Shown: positions 51,697 to 59,453 of the stretch, piece by piece
Position numbering within the stretch: the stretch's first letter is position 1
Layout of the letters: the number at the start of each line of letters is the position of its first letter
Assembly (NCBI GenBank): GCA_963777905.1
Contig: CAVZSM010000007.1
Coordinates: forward strand, 1 to 64,000
DNA length: 64,000 nt
Source of the DNA: Trebonia sp963777905
GTDB lineage: Bacteria; Actinomycetota; Actinomycetes; Streptosporangiales; Streptosporangiaceae
Reading direction: 5' to 3'
Translations under genes and position numbers: made by a program
The notes under the pieces: generated by a model
Told to the model about the DNA's origin: nothing
The model's input: only the letters and a program-made list of their open reading frames with translations
The model's database searches: none

Positions 51697-53064
51697 TCAG
51701 AGGCTCTCGATGGCCCGCAGCGGCGCCGCGGGGTCGGGCTCCGGATCCCCGAGTCCGGCCGTCAGCGCGTCGGCGGCGGCACTCTCGCCGACGGCGCCCG
51801 CGGCCTCGCCGGCCACGCTATCCGGCCCCTTCCACCCGTCCCGTTCGATGGCCGTGACGAAGGCGTCGACGAACGCGGGGTCGAACTGGGTGCCCGCCCA
51901 CTTGCGCAGCTCGGTGACCCCCTCGGGCACCGACCGCGCCCCGCGGTAGGACCGGTTGGACGTCATCGCGTCGAACGCGTCAGCCACCGCGAGCACCCGG
52001 GCGAACTCGGGGATCTCGTCGCCCGCCAGGCCCATCGGGTAGCCCTTGCCGTCGATTCGCTCGTGATGGTGCATGATGCCGGCCAGCGCCTCGTCGAGGA
52101 ACCCGATCTCCCGCACGATGTCGAGGCCGCGCATCGGGTGCAGCTGGATGGCGGCGTACTCGTCGTCGGTGAGCGAGCCGTTCTTCTGCAGCACCGACGT
52201 CGGGACGCCGAGCTTGCCGACGTCGTGCAGCATGCCGGCGTACCTGATCGCCTCGGCCCGTTCGGCGCGCATCCCGATCTCGCGCGCGATCATCACGGAG
52301 CCGCGGGACACCCGCTCGCTGTGCCCGCGGGTGTAGAAGTCCTTGGTCTCCACGGCCTGGCACAGCGCGCTCACCGTCGCCTCGTAGGAGCGCTGCTGCG
52401 CGGCGAACTGCGCCACGGCCCAGCGGGCGATGAAGACGGGGATCAGCACGAAAACCGGCGTGAACGGCCCGAGCACGCTCCACAGCGCCGCGATCAGCAG
52501 CCCGAAGGCGCCGTAGCCCAGGTCGGTGAACAGCAGCTTGAAGTCGAGCCCGACGCGGCCGGCCGGGGCGCCGGGTTCCCTGGTCAGCCATAGCACGCCG
52601 CGCAGCAGCGAGAAGTTGACGATCACGTGCGCCGCGTCGGCGCCGATGAACGGCCCGATAATGCCGGGGAAGGCACTCGGTCCTGGCGTGCCCACGTGCC
52701 CGCCGAACAGCAGGAACGTCCGCCCGGCCAGGTAGGCGCTGAGTGCGAACATGCCGGCGTTGAAGAGCCGCTGCGGCAGGCTGGGGCCGCGGCGGACGCC
52801 GAGCAGTGTGCAGCCGCCAACGATCGCGGCGCCGACCGGCCCGACCAGGATGACCGCGGCCAGGCTCGCGATACTGTTCGCGGACCAGGCGAGGCTGCGC
52901 GACTTCAGCACCGTGGCGATGGACTCGCAGGCGACGACGAGCAGGCCGAGCACTTCGACCTGGGCCCAGTCAATTCCTGCGAAGGGCCCCCGGGCTATCA
53001 CTACGACGGCGGCGGCGATTACCGCGCCTATATAAAGCCAGGCGATTCGCGAGAGCTTACCCAC
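51697..53064 (-). CDS. HD-GYP-domain membrane phosphohydrolase
   Basis: A 455-residue protein: seven or so N-terminal membrane segments (a MASE-like sensory part), then an intact HD-GYP domain: TKDFYTRGHSERVSRGSVMIAREIGM, the HD pair in AGMLHDVGKLGVP, and HHHERIDGKGYPMGLAGDEIPEFARVLAVADAFDAM, which holds the GYP motif. Such domains hydrolyse cyclic dinucleotides. GAGGGGGGAGC precedes the GTG. The gene is followed immediately by the degenerate HD gene, a tandem pair. Confidence 0.9.
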   Translation of the reverse strand: MGKLSRIAWLYIGAVIAAAVVVIARGPFAGIDWAQVEVLGLLVVACESIATVLKSRSLAWSANSIASLAAVILVGPVGAAIVGGCTLLGVRRGPSLPQRLFNAGMFALSAYLAGRTFLLFGGHVGTPGPSAFPGIIGPFIGADAAHVIVNFSLLRGVLWLTREPGAPAGRVGLDFKLLFTDLGYGAFGLLIAALWSVLGPFTPVFVLIPVFIARWAVAQFAAQQRSYEATVSALCQAVETKDFYTRGHSERVSRGSVMIAREIGMRAERAEAIRYAGMLHDVGKLGVPTSVLQKNGSLTDDEYAAIQLHPMRGLDIVREIGFLDEALAGIMHHHERIDGKGYPMGLAGDEIPEFARVLAVADAFDAMTSNRSYRGARSVPEGVTELRKWAGTQFDPAFVDAFVTAIERDGWKGPDSVAGEAAGAVGESAAADALTAGLGDPEPDPAAPLRAIESL

Positions 53065-53350
53065 GCTCCCCCCTCGTAGCCGGCTCTGGACCCGAATCGC
53101 ACCTCTCGGCCGTCGCTACCCCCAGGAAACGCCGGAGGCGATAAGGATGGCCGCGAATCGCCTCCTTGACCCGTACGCGGTCGGGGACGCAGTACCGGAT
53201 GCCCGCATGCGGATAGTCCTCCCTCGCAAAAGCTGACGGCGCAGCATGCCGTCCACCGACAGGATAACGTGGCAGCGCGAATTCGCGCAGACCCAAAGTC
53301 GGCCGCAAACTGACCGCAAACGTTTGGTTACCCTGTGCGACAGGAGTTTG

Positions 53351-53623
53351 TTATTCGGTAAGCTCAATCTCCGCTTGAACTTGCCTGATCCGCACCAGCA
53401 CTTTGGTGCGCAACTCGCTCGGCGCGGGATCGCAGCCGCAATGCTTTGCGACTAGACGCTTGACCGCCTCTTCGAGGCCGAACTCGCGAAGGCACGGCCC
53501 GCACTCGTCCAGATGCTGCCTGATGCTGTCGCAATCAGCATCGGAGATCTCGCCGTCCAGGTACCAGTAGACCCGGTCGAGTACCTCGCTACACGGAGTC
53601 TCGTGAGGGTTCCCGCAGCTCAT
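53351..53623 (-). CDS. rsrA: Mycothiol-system zinc anti-sigma factor RsrA
   Basis: A 90-residue ZAS-family anti-sigma factor. Cys3, Cys11, His37, Cys41 and Cys44 fall at the same positions as in Streptomyces coelicolor RsrA, where oxidation forms a Cys11-Cys44 disulfide, expels zinc and releases sigma-R. The HLDECGPCL motif is intact. Its ATG overlaps the sigR stop by four bases, so the pair is made in step. Confidence 0.95.
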   Translation of the reverse strand: MSCGNPHETPCSEVLDRVYWYLDGEISDADCDSIRQHLDECGPCLREFGLEEAVKRLVAKHCGCDPAPSELRTKVLVRIRQVQAEIELTE

Positions 53624-54258
53624 GACCTGTCCTCCTCGGCCTGTACGGCCTCGGCCTGAGCGCTCCCCACCTGAGCACCGTCAGCCTGCGCCCGAACTAG
53701 ACCACGCTCAGCGGCATAGTCCTGGAGCGACTCCCGCAGCTGGCGGCGACCGCGGTGGAGCCGTGACATCACGGTACCTATCGGTGTCCCCATGATGTCA
53801 GCGATTTCCTTATACGCGAAGCCTTCGACATCGGCCAGGTAGACCGCGATGCGAAACTCCTCGGGCAGCGACTGCAACGCCGTCTTGATGTCGGAGTCGG
53901 GCAGCCTCTCCAGCGCCTCCGCCTCGGCGGACTTGAGGCCGCCAGAGCTGTGCGACGCCGCGCGCGCGAGCTGCCAGTCCTCCACCTCATCGGAACCGGA
54001 CCGCTGCGGCTCCCGCTGCCGCTTGCGGTAGGTGTTGATGAACGTGTTGGTCAGGATCCTGAACAGCCAGGCCTTGAGGTTCGTCCCCTGCTGGAACTGG
54101 TGGAACGATGCGTACGCCTTCGCGAACGTCTCCTGCACCAGGTCCTCGGCGTCTGCCGGGTTTCGCGTCATCCGGAGGGCGGCGGAGTACAGCTGGTCCA
54201 GGTATGGCATGACATCCGCTTCGAAGCGCTCGCCGCGCTCCGCTAGCGTCTCTGGCAC
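53620..54258 (-). CDS. sigR: ECF sigma factor SigR/SigH
   Basis: A 212-residue ECF sigma factor. Region 2: YLDQLYSAALRMTRNPADAEDLVQETFAKAYASFHQFQQGTNLKAWLFRILTNTFINTYRKRQREP. Region 4: LPEEFRIAVYLADVEGFAYKEIADIMGTPIGTVMSRLHRGRRQLRE. The C-terminus is extended by about 30 residues. In actinobacteria it directs the thiol-oxidative stress regulon (thioredoxin, mycothiol genes) and itself. GTG 54258 was chosen for spacing from GAGGGGG; GTG 54267 is possible. An exact sigma-R promoter lies about 150 bases upstream. Confidence 0.93.
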   Translation of the reverse strand: MPETLAERGERFEADVMPYLDQLYSAALRMTRNPADAEDLVQETFAKAYASFHQFQQGTNLKAWLFRILTNTFINTYRKRQREPQRSGSDEVEDWQLARAASHSSGGLKSAEAEALERLPDSDIKTALQSLPEEFRIAVYLADVEGFAYKEIADIMGTPIGTVMSRLHRGRRQLRESLQDYAAERGLVRAQADGAQVGSAQAEAVQAEEDRS

Positions 54259-54405
54259 GTGGCCCACCCCCTCTCGGTAACCGTAAGAGGATACCTGCCC
54301 GGTGTGGCTGGAGGCGGGCCGGCGTGACCGCAAGCGGCGGGCGAGGTGTCCGCCCGCTGCGCGGTCCGGCTTTGTGGTCGGTGTGGCGACGGCCATGTCG
54401 CGTTC

Positions 54406-54431
54406 AACACTGGCATGTGCCCGCCAATTCC
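54406..54431 (-). promoter_or_regulatory. Sigma-R promoter GGAAT-N18-GTT
   Basis: On the minus strand GGAAT (54427-54431) and GTT (54406-54408) are separated by exactly 18 bases, the S. coelicolor sigma-R consensus, so sigR is predicted to be autoregulated. Confidence 0.65.
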
Positions 54432-54537
54432 GCCATCCACGAGGAACCGCAGGGATGGAACCCGCAGGCCCGGGGAACGTTAAACAGAGAGAGAGTGGGT
54501 GCCCCCCCGAGCGCGCACCCGGCCAGGAGTAAACCTC

Positions 54538-55347
54538 GTGCAGGCATCCGCCAGCGCCGTGCGCGACACCGGTCCCGCCGCCGACTACGAGCGGTTCCGT
54601 GCCGCCGTCGCCCGCGCCCAGCTCAAAGCCTGGCTGCCCAGCAGGCAGGCACGCATCATCGACATATCCGGCCCCGCCGCGACAGCCGCGGAGACAGCCG
54701 CCTGCGCGGGCCACACCGTGCTGCGCGTCATCGGCCCCGGTACCCAGCCGCCGTCCGCCCAGCCGCCGTCCGCCCAGTCACCGGCCGCCCAGTCACCGGC
54801 CGCCCAGTCACCGGTCCCGCCGCGACCGCGCGCACCAGGCCGCGGCCCGCTGCGCATGGTGGCCGCCGACGGCTGGGGGCTCGAGTTCCTCGCCGACGGC
54901 TGCGCGGACGGCGTCATCGCCGAGGACGGCACGCTGTCGCGGCACCTGGCGGCCGAGTCGCTCGTGGCCGAGATCGCACGGGTACTGCGCCCTGGCGGGC
55001 AGGTGCTCGCCTGCGTGGACTCGCTCACCTTCGGCATGGCCGTGCTCGCCGAGCAGCACCGCTGGCCGCACCTGATCGACGTGCCCAACGCCGACGTGGT
55101 GCTCGTGCCGTGGCCTGACGAGACCATCACCCGGTGCTACGGCGCCGAGCAGCTGCGCGAGCTCTTCACGAGCGGCGGGCTCGAGGTCGACTGGATAAGG
55201 CCGCGTACCGTGTTCTCGCCCCGGACGGTCAGCTACCTGCTGGCCCGCGAGCCGGGGAGTTTCGGCGCGCTGGTTGAGGCGGAGCTACGGGCCCGTTCCG
55301 ATGACTCGGTAGGAGCACAACTGATCACCTGCGCACGGCGCTGCTAG
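54538..55347 (+). CDS. Methyltransferase-like protein
   Basis: A 269-residue protein with a class I methyltransferase outline: RQARIIDISGPAATAAETAACAG in place of motif I, DGWGLEFLADGCADGVIAEDG, EIARVLRPGGQVLACVDSLT, and CYGAEQLRELFTSGGLEVDWIRPRTVF. The Gly-rich SAM motif is degenerate and a Ser/Pro/Gln repeat (QPPSAQ-type) interrupts it, so activity is doubtful. AGGAG precedes the GTG. It diverges from sigR. Its end overlaps the convergent DksA-like gene by 63 bases. Confidence 0.75.
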   Translation: MQASASAVRDTGPAADYERFRAAVARAQLKAWLPSRQARIIDISGPAATAAETAACAGHTVLRVIGPGTQPPSAQPPSAQSPAAQSPAAQSPVPPRPRAPGRGPLRMVAADGWGLEFLADGCADGVIAEDGTLSRHLAAESLVAEIARVLRPGGQVLACVDSLTFGMAVLAEQHRWPHLIDVPNADVVLVPWPDETITRCYGAEQLRELFTSGGLEVDWIRPRTVFSPRTVSYLLAREPGSFGALVEAELRARSDDSVGAQLITCARRC

Positions 55348-55755
55348 CCTGGGGGGCGACCCCCCTGGAACCCCCCGCACCGGGAGGCACATCCCCCCGG
55401 ACTCCCCTGCCCGTAACCGGCGGCGACGGTCGAGTTTCGACTGGCAGGGCACGCATCTCGGGGTGGCGGGGCGGGCCTCTAGCCGTGGCTCAGGGATCTC
55501 GTGGCCGCAGTCCACGCAGCGCCCGTAGCTGCCGTCGTCGACCCGCGCGAGCGCCGCGAGCACCGCCGTGCGGTGCTCAAGCGCCGACTGCACCGCCGCC
55601 TCATTGCGGTCGGCCTCGGTCAGGTTCGCGCCAGCGTCGCCCGCCTCCGCGGTCCCGCCCCTGGACAGCGGGTGTTCACCGCGCAGTACCAGAACCGTCC
55701 GGTCCAGGTCGTCGCGCATTTCCTCCAGGCGCTTGCGGGCGACGGTAATTTCCAC
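55285..55755 (-). CDS. DksA/TraR C4 zinc-finger family protein
   Basis: A 156-residue protein. A coiled coil (ARKRLEEMRDDLDRTVLVLR..ALEHRTAVLAALARVDDGSYG) leads to the four-Cys zinc finger CVDCGHEIPEPRLEARPATPRCVPCQ, the TraR/DksA signature. The DxxDxA tip acidic motif of DksA is not seen, so RNA-polymerase regulation is uncertain. After the finger comes an unusual 45-residue Arg/Pro/Gly tail read antisense to the methyltransferase gene end. GTG 55755 follows GAGGA. Confidence 0.82.
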   Translation of the reverse strand: MEITVARKRLEEMRDDLDRTVLVLRGEHPLSRGGTAEAGDAGANLTEADRNEAAVQSALEHRTAVLAALARVDDGSYGRCVDCGHEIPEPRLEARPATPRCVPCQSKLDRRRRLRAGESGGMCLPVRGVPGGSPPRLAAPCAGDQLCSYRVIGTGP

Positions 55756-55829
55756 GGAAGTCCTCGCTTCCCGCCGCGTGCGCTGCGCGGGGTCACGGCG
55801 CAAGGCCGGGCCTGCAGCGCGCCGCGGAC

Positions 55830-56594
55830 TCAGAACTCGGGCGGCCGCTCCCTGTCATTGCCGGAACCAGGCCCTCCGGCCAGCGAACCCGCGTCGCCAA
55901 GCGGCTCCACGAGGGCTGGACCGTTGTTCCGAACGGAGTTGACGGCCGTAGAAACGGGGTACGACGTCAGGCCGCCCGCCCCCGAGGATGTGGCGGGCTG
56001 CATTGTCGCGAGTAGCAGTTCTTTATCGTTATTTGCCGGGTCAAGCCAGTCCGTCCAGCTGTCCGGCGTTATCACCATCGGAGTCCGGTCGTGAATCCTG
56101 CCGATGTCGTCGGTGGCGTCGGTGGTGATAATCGCCGCGGACCAGAACCACGCGTTCTCGTGGTCTTCCGGCACCGACTCGTCCCGCCACAGCTCGTAAA
56201 TGCCGGCGAAGGCGAGGATTCCACCGTCCGTTCGGTATATGTAATGGGGCTGCTTGGCCTTGTCCACGGTCTGCCACTCGTAGTAGCCATCGGCCGGGAT
56301 GATGCACCGCCGCCTCTTGAACGCGCTGCGGAACGCCGGCTTTACCGCGACCGTCTCCGCGCGCGCGTTGATCATCCGCGCGCCGCCCTTGGTGTCCTTG
56401 GCCCACGGCGGGACCAGGCCCCAGCGCACCAGCCGCAGTTCGCGCTCGTTGTCGTGCTCCCTGACCGTGTAGATCCGCTTCGTCGGGGCAACGTTGTAGT
56501 CGGGGTTGCGGTCCTCGCCCACGCTGTCACGCTCAGCGGCGAACTTCTCGAGGAGTTCGAGGCGCTTGCGAGCGGAGACGAAGCGACCGCACAT
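55830..56594 (-). CDS. SOS response-associated peptidase (SRAP, YedK-like)
   Basis: A 254-residue SRAP domain protein. The catalytic Cys2 follows Met (MCGRFVSA), and Asn, Glu and His of the active site are in YNVAPTK, IIPADGYYEWQ and IHDRTPMVI. HMCES/YedK proteins form a thiazolidine crosslink to abasic sites in single-stranded DNA to protect them. The ATG is fixed by Cys2. GGAAGGG precedes it. The last 35 residues are Gly/Pro/Arg-rich and disordered. Confidence 0.92.
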   Translation of the reverse strand: MCGRFVSARKRLELLEKFAAERDSVGEDRNPDYNVAPTKRIYTVREHDNERELRLVRWGLVPPWAKDTKGGARMINARAETVAVKPAFRSAFKRRRCIIPADGYYEWQTVDKAKQPHYIYRTDGGILAFAGIYELWRDESVPEDHENAWFWSAAIITTDATDDIGRIHDRTPMVITPDSWTDWLDPANNDKELLLATMQPATSSGAGGLTSYPVSTAVNSVRNNGPALVEPLGDAGSLAGGPGSGNDRERPPEF

Positions 56595-56700
56595 ACAACC
56601 CTTCCCAAATGGCACAGTAGAAGCCGGATTGGCACTTCATAACCGGAAAACGCCGCGGCCAAACCCGGCAACGGTCAGCGGACCAGTCCGTGCCAGCCGC

Positions 56701-56706
56701 TACGCT
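56701..56706 (+). promoter_or_regulatory. -10 hexamer TACGCT for leaderless aroA mRNA
   Basis: TACGCT lies seven bases before ATG 56714. Confidence 0.45.
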
Positions 56707-56713
56707 CGGGGCC

Positions 56714-58030
56714 ATGGATTCCGGACGCTGGCGCTGCCCTGCCGCGAAGGGACCGGTGCGCGCCCGGCTGCGGCTGCCTGGCTCCAAGTCGATCACGAAC
56801 CGTGCCCTCGTGCTCGCCGCCCTCAGCGACTCCCCGTCGCTGCTGCGCGGCCCGCTGCGGGCTCGCGACACGTCCCTCGCCGTAGCGGCGCTGCGGGTCC
56901 TGGGCTGCTCAATTTCAGAATCAGGAACGGACCTGGCTGTCTCCCCGCCGCCGGATGACTCCGGTTCCGTGGCGCCTCTTACCGTCGACGTGGGCAACGC
57001 GGGGACGGTCATGCGGTTCCTGCCGGCGGTGGCGGCCGTGCTTTCCGCGGCGCCTGTGGCGTTCGACGGTGACCCGCGGGCCAGGGAACGGCCGGTCGGC
57101 GCGCTGCTCGGCGCCCTGCGCACGCTGGGCGTGCCGATCGACGACGACGGCCGGGGCGCGCTGCCGTTCACCGTGCACGGCCCGGGTTCGGTGCGCGGCG
57201 GCGCCGTGACGCTTGACGCCTCAGGGTCGTCGCAGCTGGTGTCGGGGCTGCTGCTGGCGGCGCCCCGCTTCGATCGCGGGGTAGAGGTCCGGCACGAGGG
57301 GCCGCCGGTGCCGTCGCTGCCGCACATCGAGATGACGCTGCGGATGCTCCGCGGCGCGGGCGCGGAAGTCTCGGCCGACGGGTCGCCGCGGCCATCGCTA
57401 TGGCGGGTGCGCGCTGGGCGGCTGCGCCTCGGCGACTTCACCGTGGAGCCTGACCTGTCCAACGCGGGGCCGTTCCTGGCGGCGGCGCTGGTGACCGGCG
57501 GTGCTGTGACCGTGCTTGACTGGCCGGCCGACAGCCTCCAGGCCTCGGCGGGGATTCTGGACGTGCTCACCCGGATGGGCGCGGTCTGCACGCCTGGCCC
57601 CGACGGGCTGACCGTGACAGGGTCCGGGGCCATCAACGGGATCGAGGCCGACCTGCGCGACATCCCGGAACTGTGCCTCCCGCTGACCTCGGCCGCCGCC
57701 CTCGCCTCAGGGCCCTCGGTGTTCACCGGGGTGGGTCACACCCGGGCGCAGGAGACCGACCGGCTGGCCGCGATCGCCAAGGAGATCAACGCACTCGGCG
57801 GGGACGTCACCGAGCTGCCTGACGGCCTGTCGGTGCGGCCGCGGCCGCTGCATGCTTCGCCTGGGCAGGCGTTCGAGAGCTACGACGACCACCGGATGGT
57901 GATGGCCGCCGCCGTGCTCGGCCTCGCCACGGGCGGCATCGAAGTGCCGAACGTGGCCACGGTCGGCAAGACCTTCCCTGACTTCACGGCCCTGTGGTCT
58001 TCGATGGTCCGGGGGGAGTCAGGCACCTGA
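56714..58030 (+). CDS. aroA: 3-phosphoshikimate 1-carboxyvinyltransferase (EPSP synthase)
   Basis: A 438-residue EPSP synthase: LRLPGSKSITNRALVLAALS, DVGNAGTVMRFLPAVA, DGDPRARERPVGALL, LDASGSSQLVSGLLLAAPRF, and the C-terminal SYDDHRMVMAAAVLGL. It joins shikimate-3-phosphate and PEP in the chorismate pathway. It lacks a ribosome-binding site and is predicted leaderless. Its stop overlaps the rsgA start region (CTGA), so aroA and rsgA form an operon, as in other actinobacteria. Confidence 0.95.
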   Translation: MDSGRWRCPAAKGPVRARLRLPGSKSITNRALVLAALSDSPSLLRGPLRARDTSLAVAALRVLGCSISESGTDLAVSPPPDDSGSVAPLTVDVGNAGTVMRFLPAVAAVLSAAPVAFDGDPRARERPVGALLGALRTLGVPIDDDGRGALPFTVHGPGSVRGGAVTLDASGSSQLVSGLLLAAPRFDRGVEVRHEGPPVPSLPHIEMTLRMLRGAGAEVSADGSPRPSLWRVRAGRLRLGDFTVEPDLSNAGPFLAAALVTGGAVTVLDWPADSLQASAGILDVLTRMGAVCTPGPDGLTVTGSGAINGIEADLRDIPELCLPLTSAAALASGPSVFTGVGHTRAQETDRLAAIAKEINALGGDVTELPDGLSVRPRPLHASPGQAFESYDDHRMVMAAAVLGLATGGIEVPNVATVGKTFPDFTALWSSMVRGESGT

Positions 58031-59079
58031 GGAACCGTTCCAGCTACCGAGACGAGGATGACGTCCGGGTCCGCGCGGGCCGCGGCTCCCGGCCGCGGAC
58101 CCGTCGCCGCCCAGCGCACGAAGGCGCCACTGAGGCGTTCGTCGTCAACGTGGACCGGGGCAGGTACGGCTGCCTGATCGACGACGGCGACGCCGGCGAC
58201 ACCGGCACCCCCGGCGGCGGCCGGATGGTGACCGCGATGAAGGCCAGGGAACTCGGCCGCAACTCGGTCGTGGTCGGCGACCGGGTAGCGCTGGCGGGCG
58301 ACACGTCAGGCGAGCCGGGGATGCTCGCGCGGATCGTCCGGGTCGAGGAGCGGACCAGCGTGCTGCGCCGGTCTCCCGACGACACCGACCCGCTGGAGCG
58401 GATCGTCGTGGCGAACGCGGACCAGATGGTGATCGTCTGCGCGCTGGCCGACCCGGCGCCCCGGCTCAGGTTCGTGGACCGGTGCCTGGTCGCCGCGTAC
58501 GACGCGGGCCTTGACCCGCTGCTCGTGCTGACCAAGTCCGACCTGGCGTCCCCGCGCCGGGTGCGCGCCTTCTACCGGCCGCTCGGCCTGCCGATGGTCA
58601 GCACCCGGCAGCCGCTGTCGCCGCAGACCATGACCCGGCTGCGCCGGGCGCTCGACGGCCGGATCAGCGTGCTGATCGGCCAGTCGGGAGTCGGCAAGTC
58701 CACGCTGGTCAACGAGCTCGTGCCGGAGGCGGGCCGGGCCGTCGGCGTGGTCAACCCGGTGACCGGGCGTGGCCGGCACACGTCGTCTTCCGCGGTGGCG
58801 CTGCGGCTCCCGCCGTTCGCGAAGTCCCGGGCCAATGATCCCGGCTGGCTGATCGACACCCCCGGCGTACGGAGCTTCGGACTCGGGCACGTCTCGGTCA
58901 AGCGCGTGGTGGAGGCCTTCGGTGACCTGGCCGAGGGCACCGAAGGCTGCCCGCCGGGCTGCGACCACCTGTCCGAGGACTGCGCCCTCGACGCCTGGGC
59001 GGCCGAGCACCACGCCGAGGCCCGCCTCGACTCCCTGCGCCGCCTGCTGCGCAGCCGCGACTCCGCCGACGGATCCTAG
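58027..59079 (+). CDS. rsgA: Ribosome small-subunit-dependent GTPase A
   Basis: A 350-residue circularly permuted GTPase: OB-fold first, G4 LTKSDL, then G1 IGQSGVGKSTLVNEL, G3 DTPGVRSFGL, and a C-terminal zinc site CPPGCDHLSEDCALD (Cys-x4-Cys-x-His-x5-Cys). It checks and releases maturation factors from the 30S subunit. Relatives start MRRYGKHTDEDD; here the matching LRNRSSYRDEDD begins with CTG at 58027, with GGGGGGAG eight bases upstream, so a CTG start fits best. GTG 57994 is in frame but has no ribosome-binding site. A 12-residue Gly/Asp insertion (about residue 45) is atypical. Confidence 0.92.
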   Translation: MRNRSSYRDEDDVRVRAGRGSRPRTRRRPAHEGATEAFVVNVDRGRYGCLIDDGDAGDTGTPGGGRMVTAMKARELGRNSVVVGDRVALAGDTSGEPGMLARIVRVEERTSVLRRSPDDTDPLERIVVANADQMVIVCALADPAPRLRFVDRCLVAAYDAGLDPLLVLTKSDLASPRRVRAFYRPLGLPMVSTRQPLSPQTMTRLRRALDGRISVLIGQSGVGKSTLVNELVPEAGRAVGVVNPVTGRGRHTSSSAVALRLPPFAKSRANDPGWLIDTPGVRSFGLGHVSVKRVVEAFGDLAEGTEGCPPGCDHLSEDCALDAWAAEHHAEARLDSLRRLLRSRDSADGS

Positions 59080-59363
59080 CGGACCGGGACGGTGCCGCCG
59101 GAACGCCAGTAGGTGCCGTCCGGCGTCCGCGACATCAGGTCCTCGTCGATCAGGTAGCGCCTGAGCGTGGCGTGGTCGTCGTACAGAGCCATGAGTATCT
59201 CGTTGACCTCGGACTCCGGGTAGCGGCGGCCGGGCTCGAATGCCTGCGCTACCTGGTCGAGGAGCAGCAGGCGGACCGCGCGCTTGGCAGGCAGCGCCGT
59301 GATCCGGCCATCCCTGACGAACGGGCGCAGCCGATCGGGAAGATTGCTGAAGGGTGCGTCCAT
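59076..59363 (-). CDS. DUF2087 domain protein
   Basis: A 95-residue protein: FVRDGRITALPAKRAVRLLLLDQVAQAFEPGRRYPESEVNEILMALYDDHATLRRYLIDEDLMSRTPDGTYWR matches DUF2087, a small winged-helix-like domain usually found fused to regulators and here alone. Members are thought to bind nucleic acid or act as anti-activators; the role is unknown. CATAAT lies exactly seven bases before ATG 59363, so the mRNA is predicted leaderless. The stop shares a CTAG palindrome with the convergent rsgA stop. Confidence 0.85.
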   Translation of the reverse strand: MDAPFSNLPDRLRPFVRDGRITALPAKRAVRLLLLDQVAQAFEPGRRYPESEVNEILMALYDDHATLRRYLIDEDLMSRTPDGTYWRSGGTVPVR

Positions 59364-59440
59364 CGACACGATTATGACGCGGCCGCGCACCGCACCGTGC
59401 GGGAAAGCTCCGGCGCTGGTCTCCGGGACGCTATAGACGG

Positions 59441-59446
59441 TACCGT
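59441..59446 (+). promoter_or_regulatory. -10 hexamer TACCGT for leaderless hisN mRNA
   Basis: TACCGT is exactly seven bases before GTG 59454. Confidence 0.45.
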
Positions 59447-59453
59447 TTCGCGG

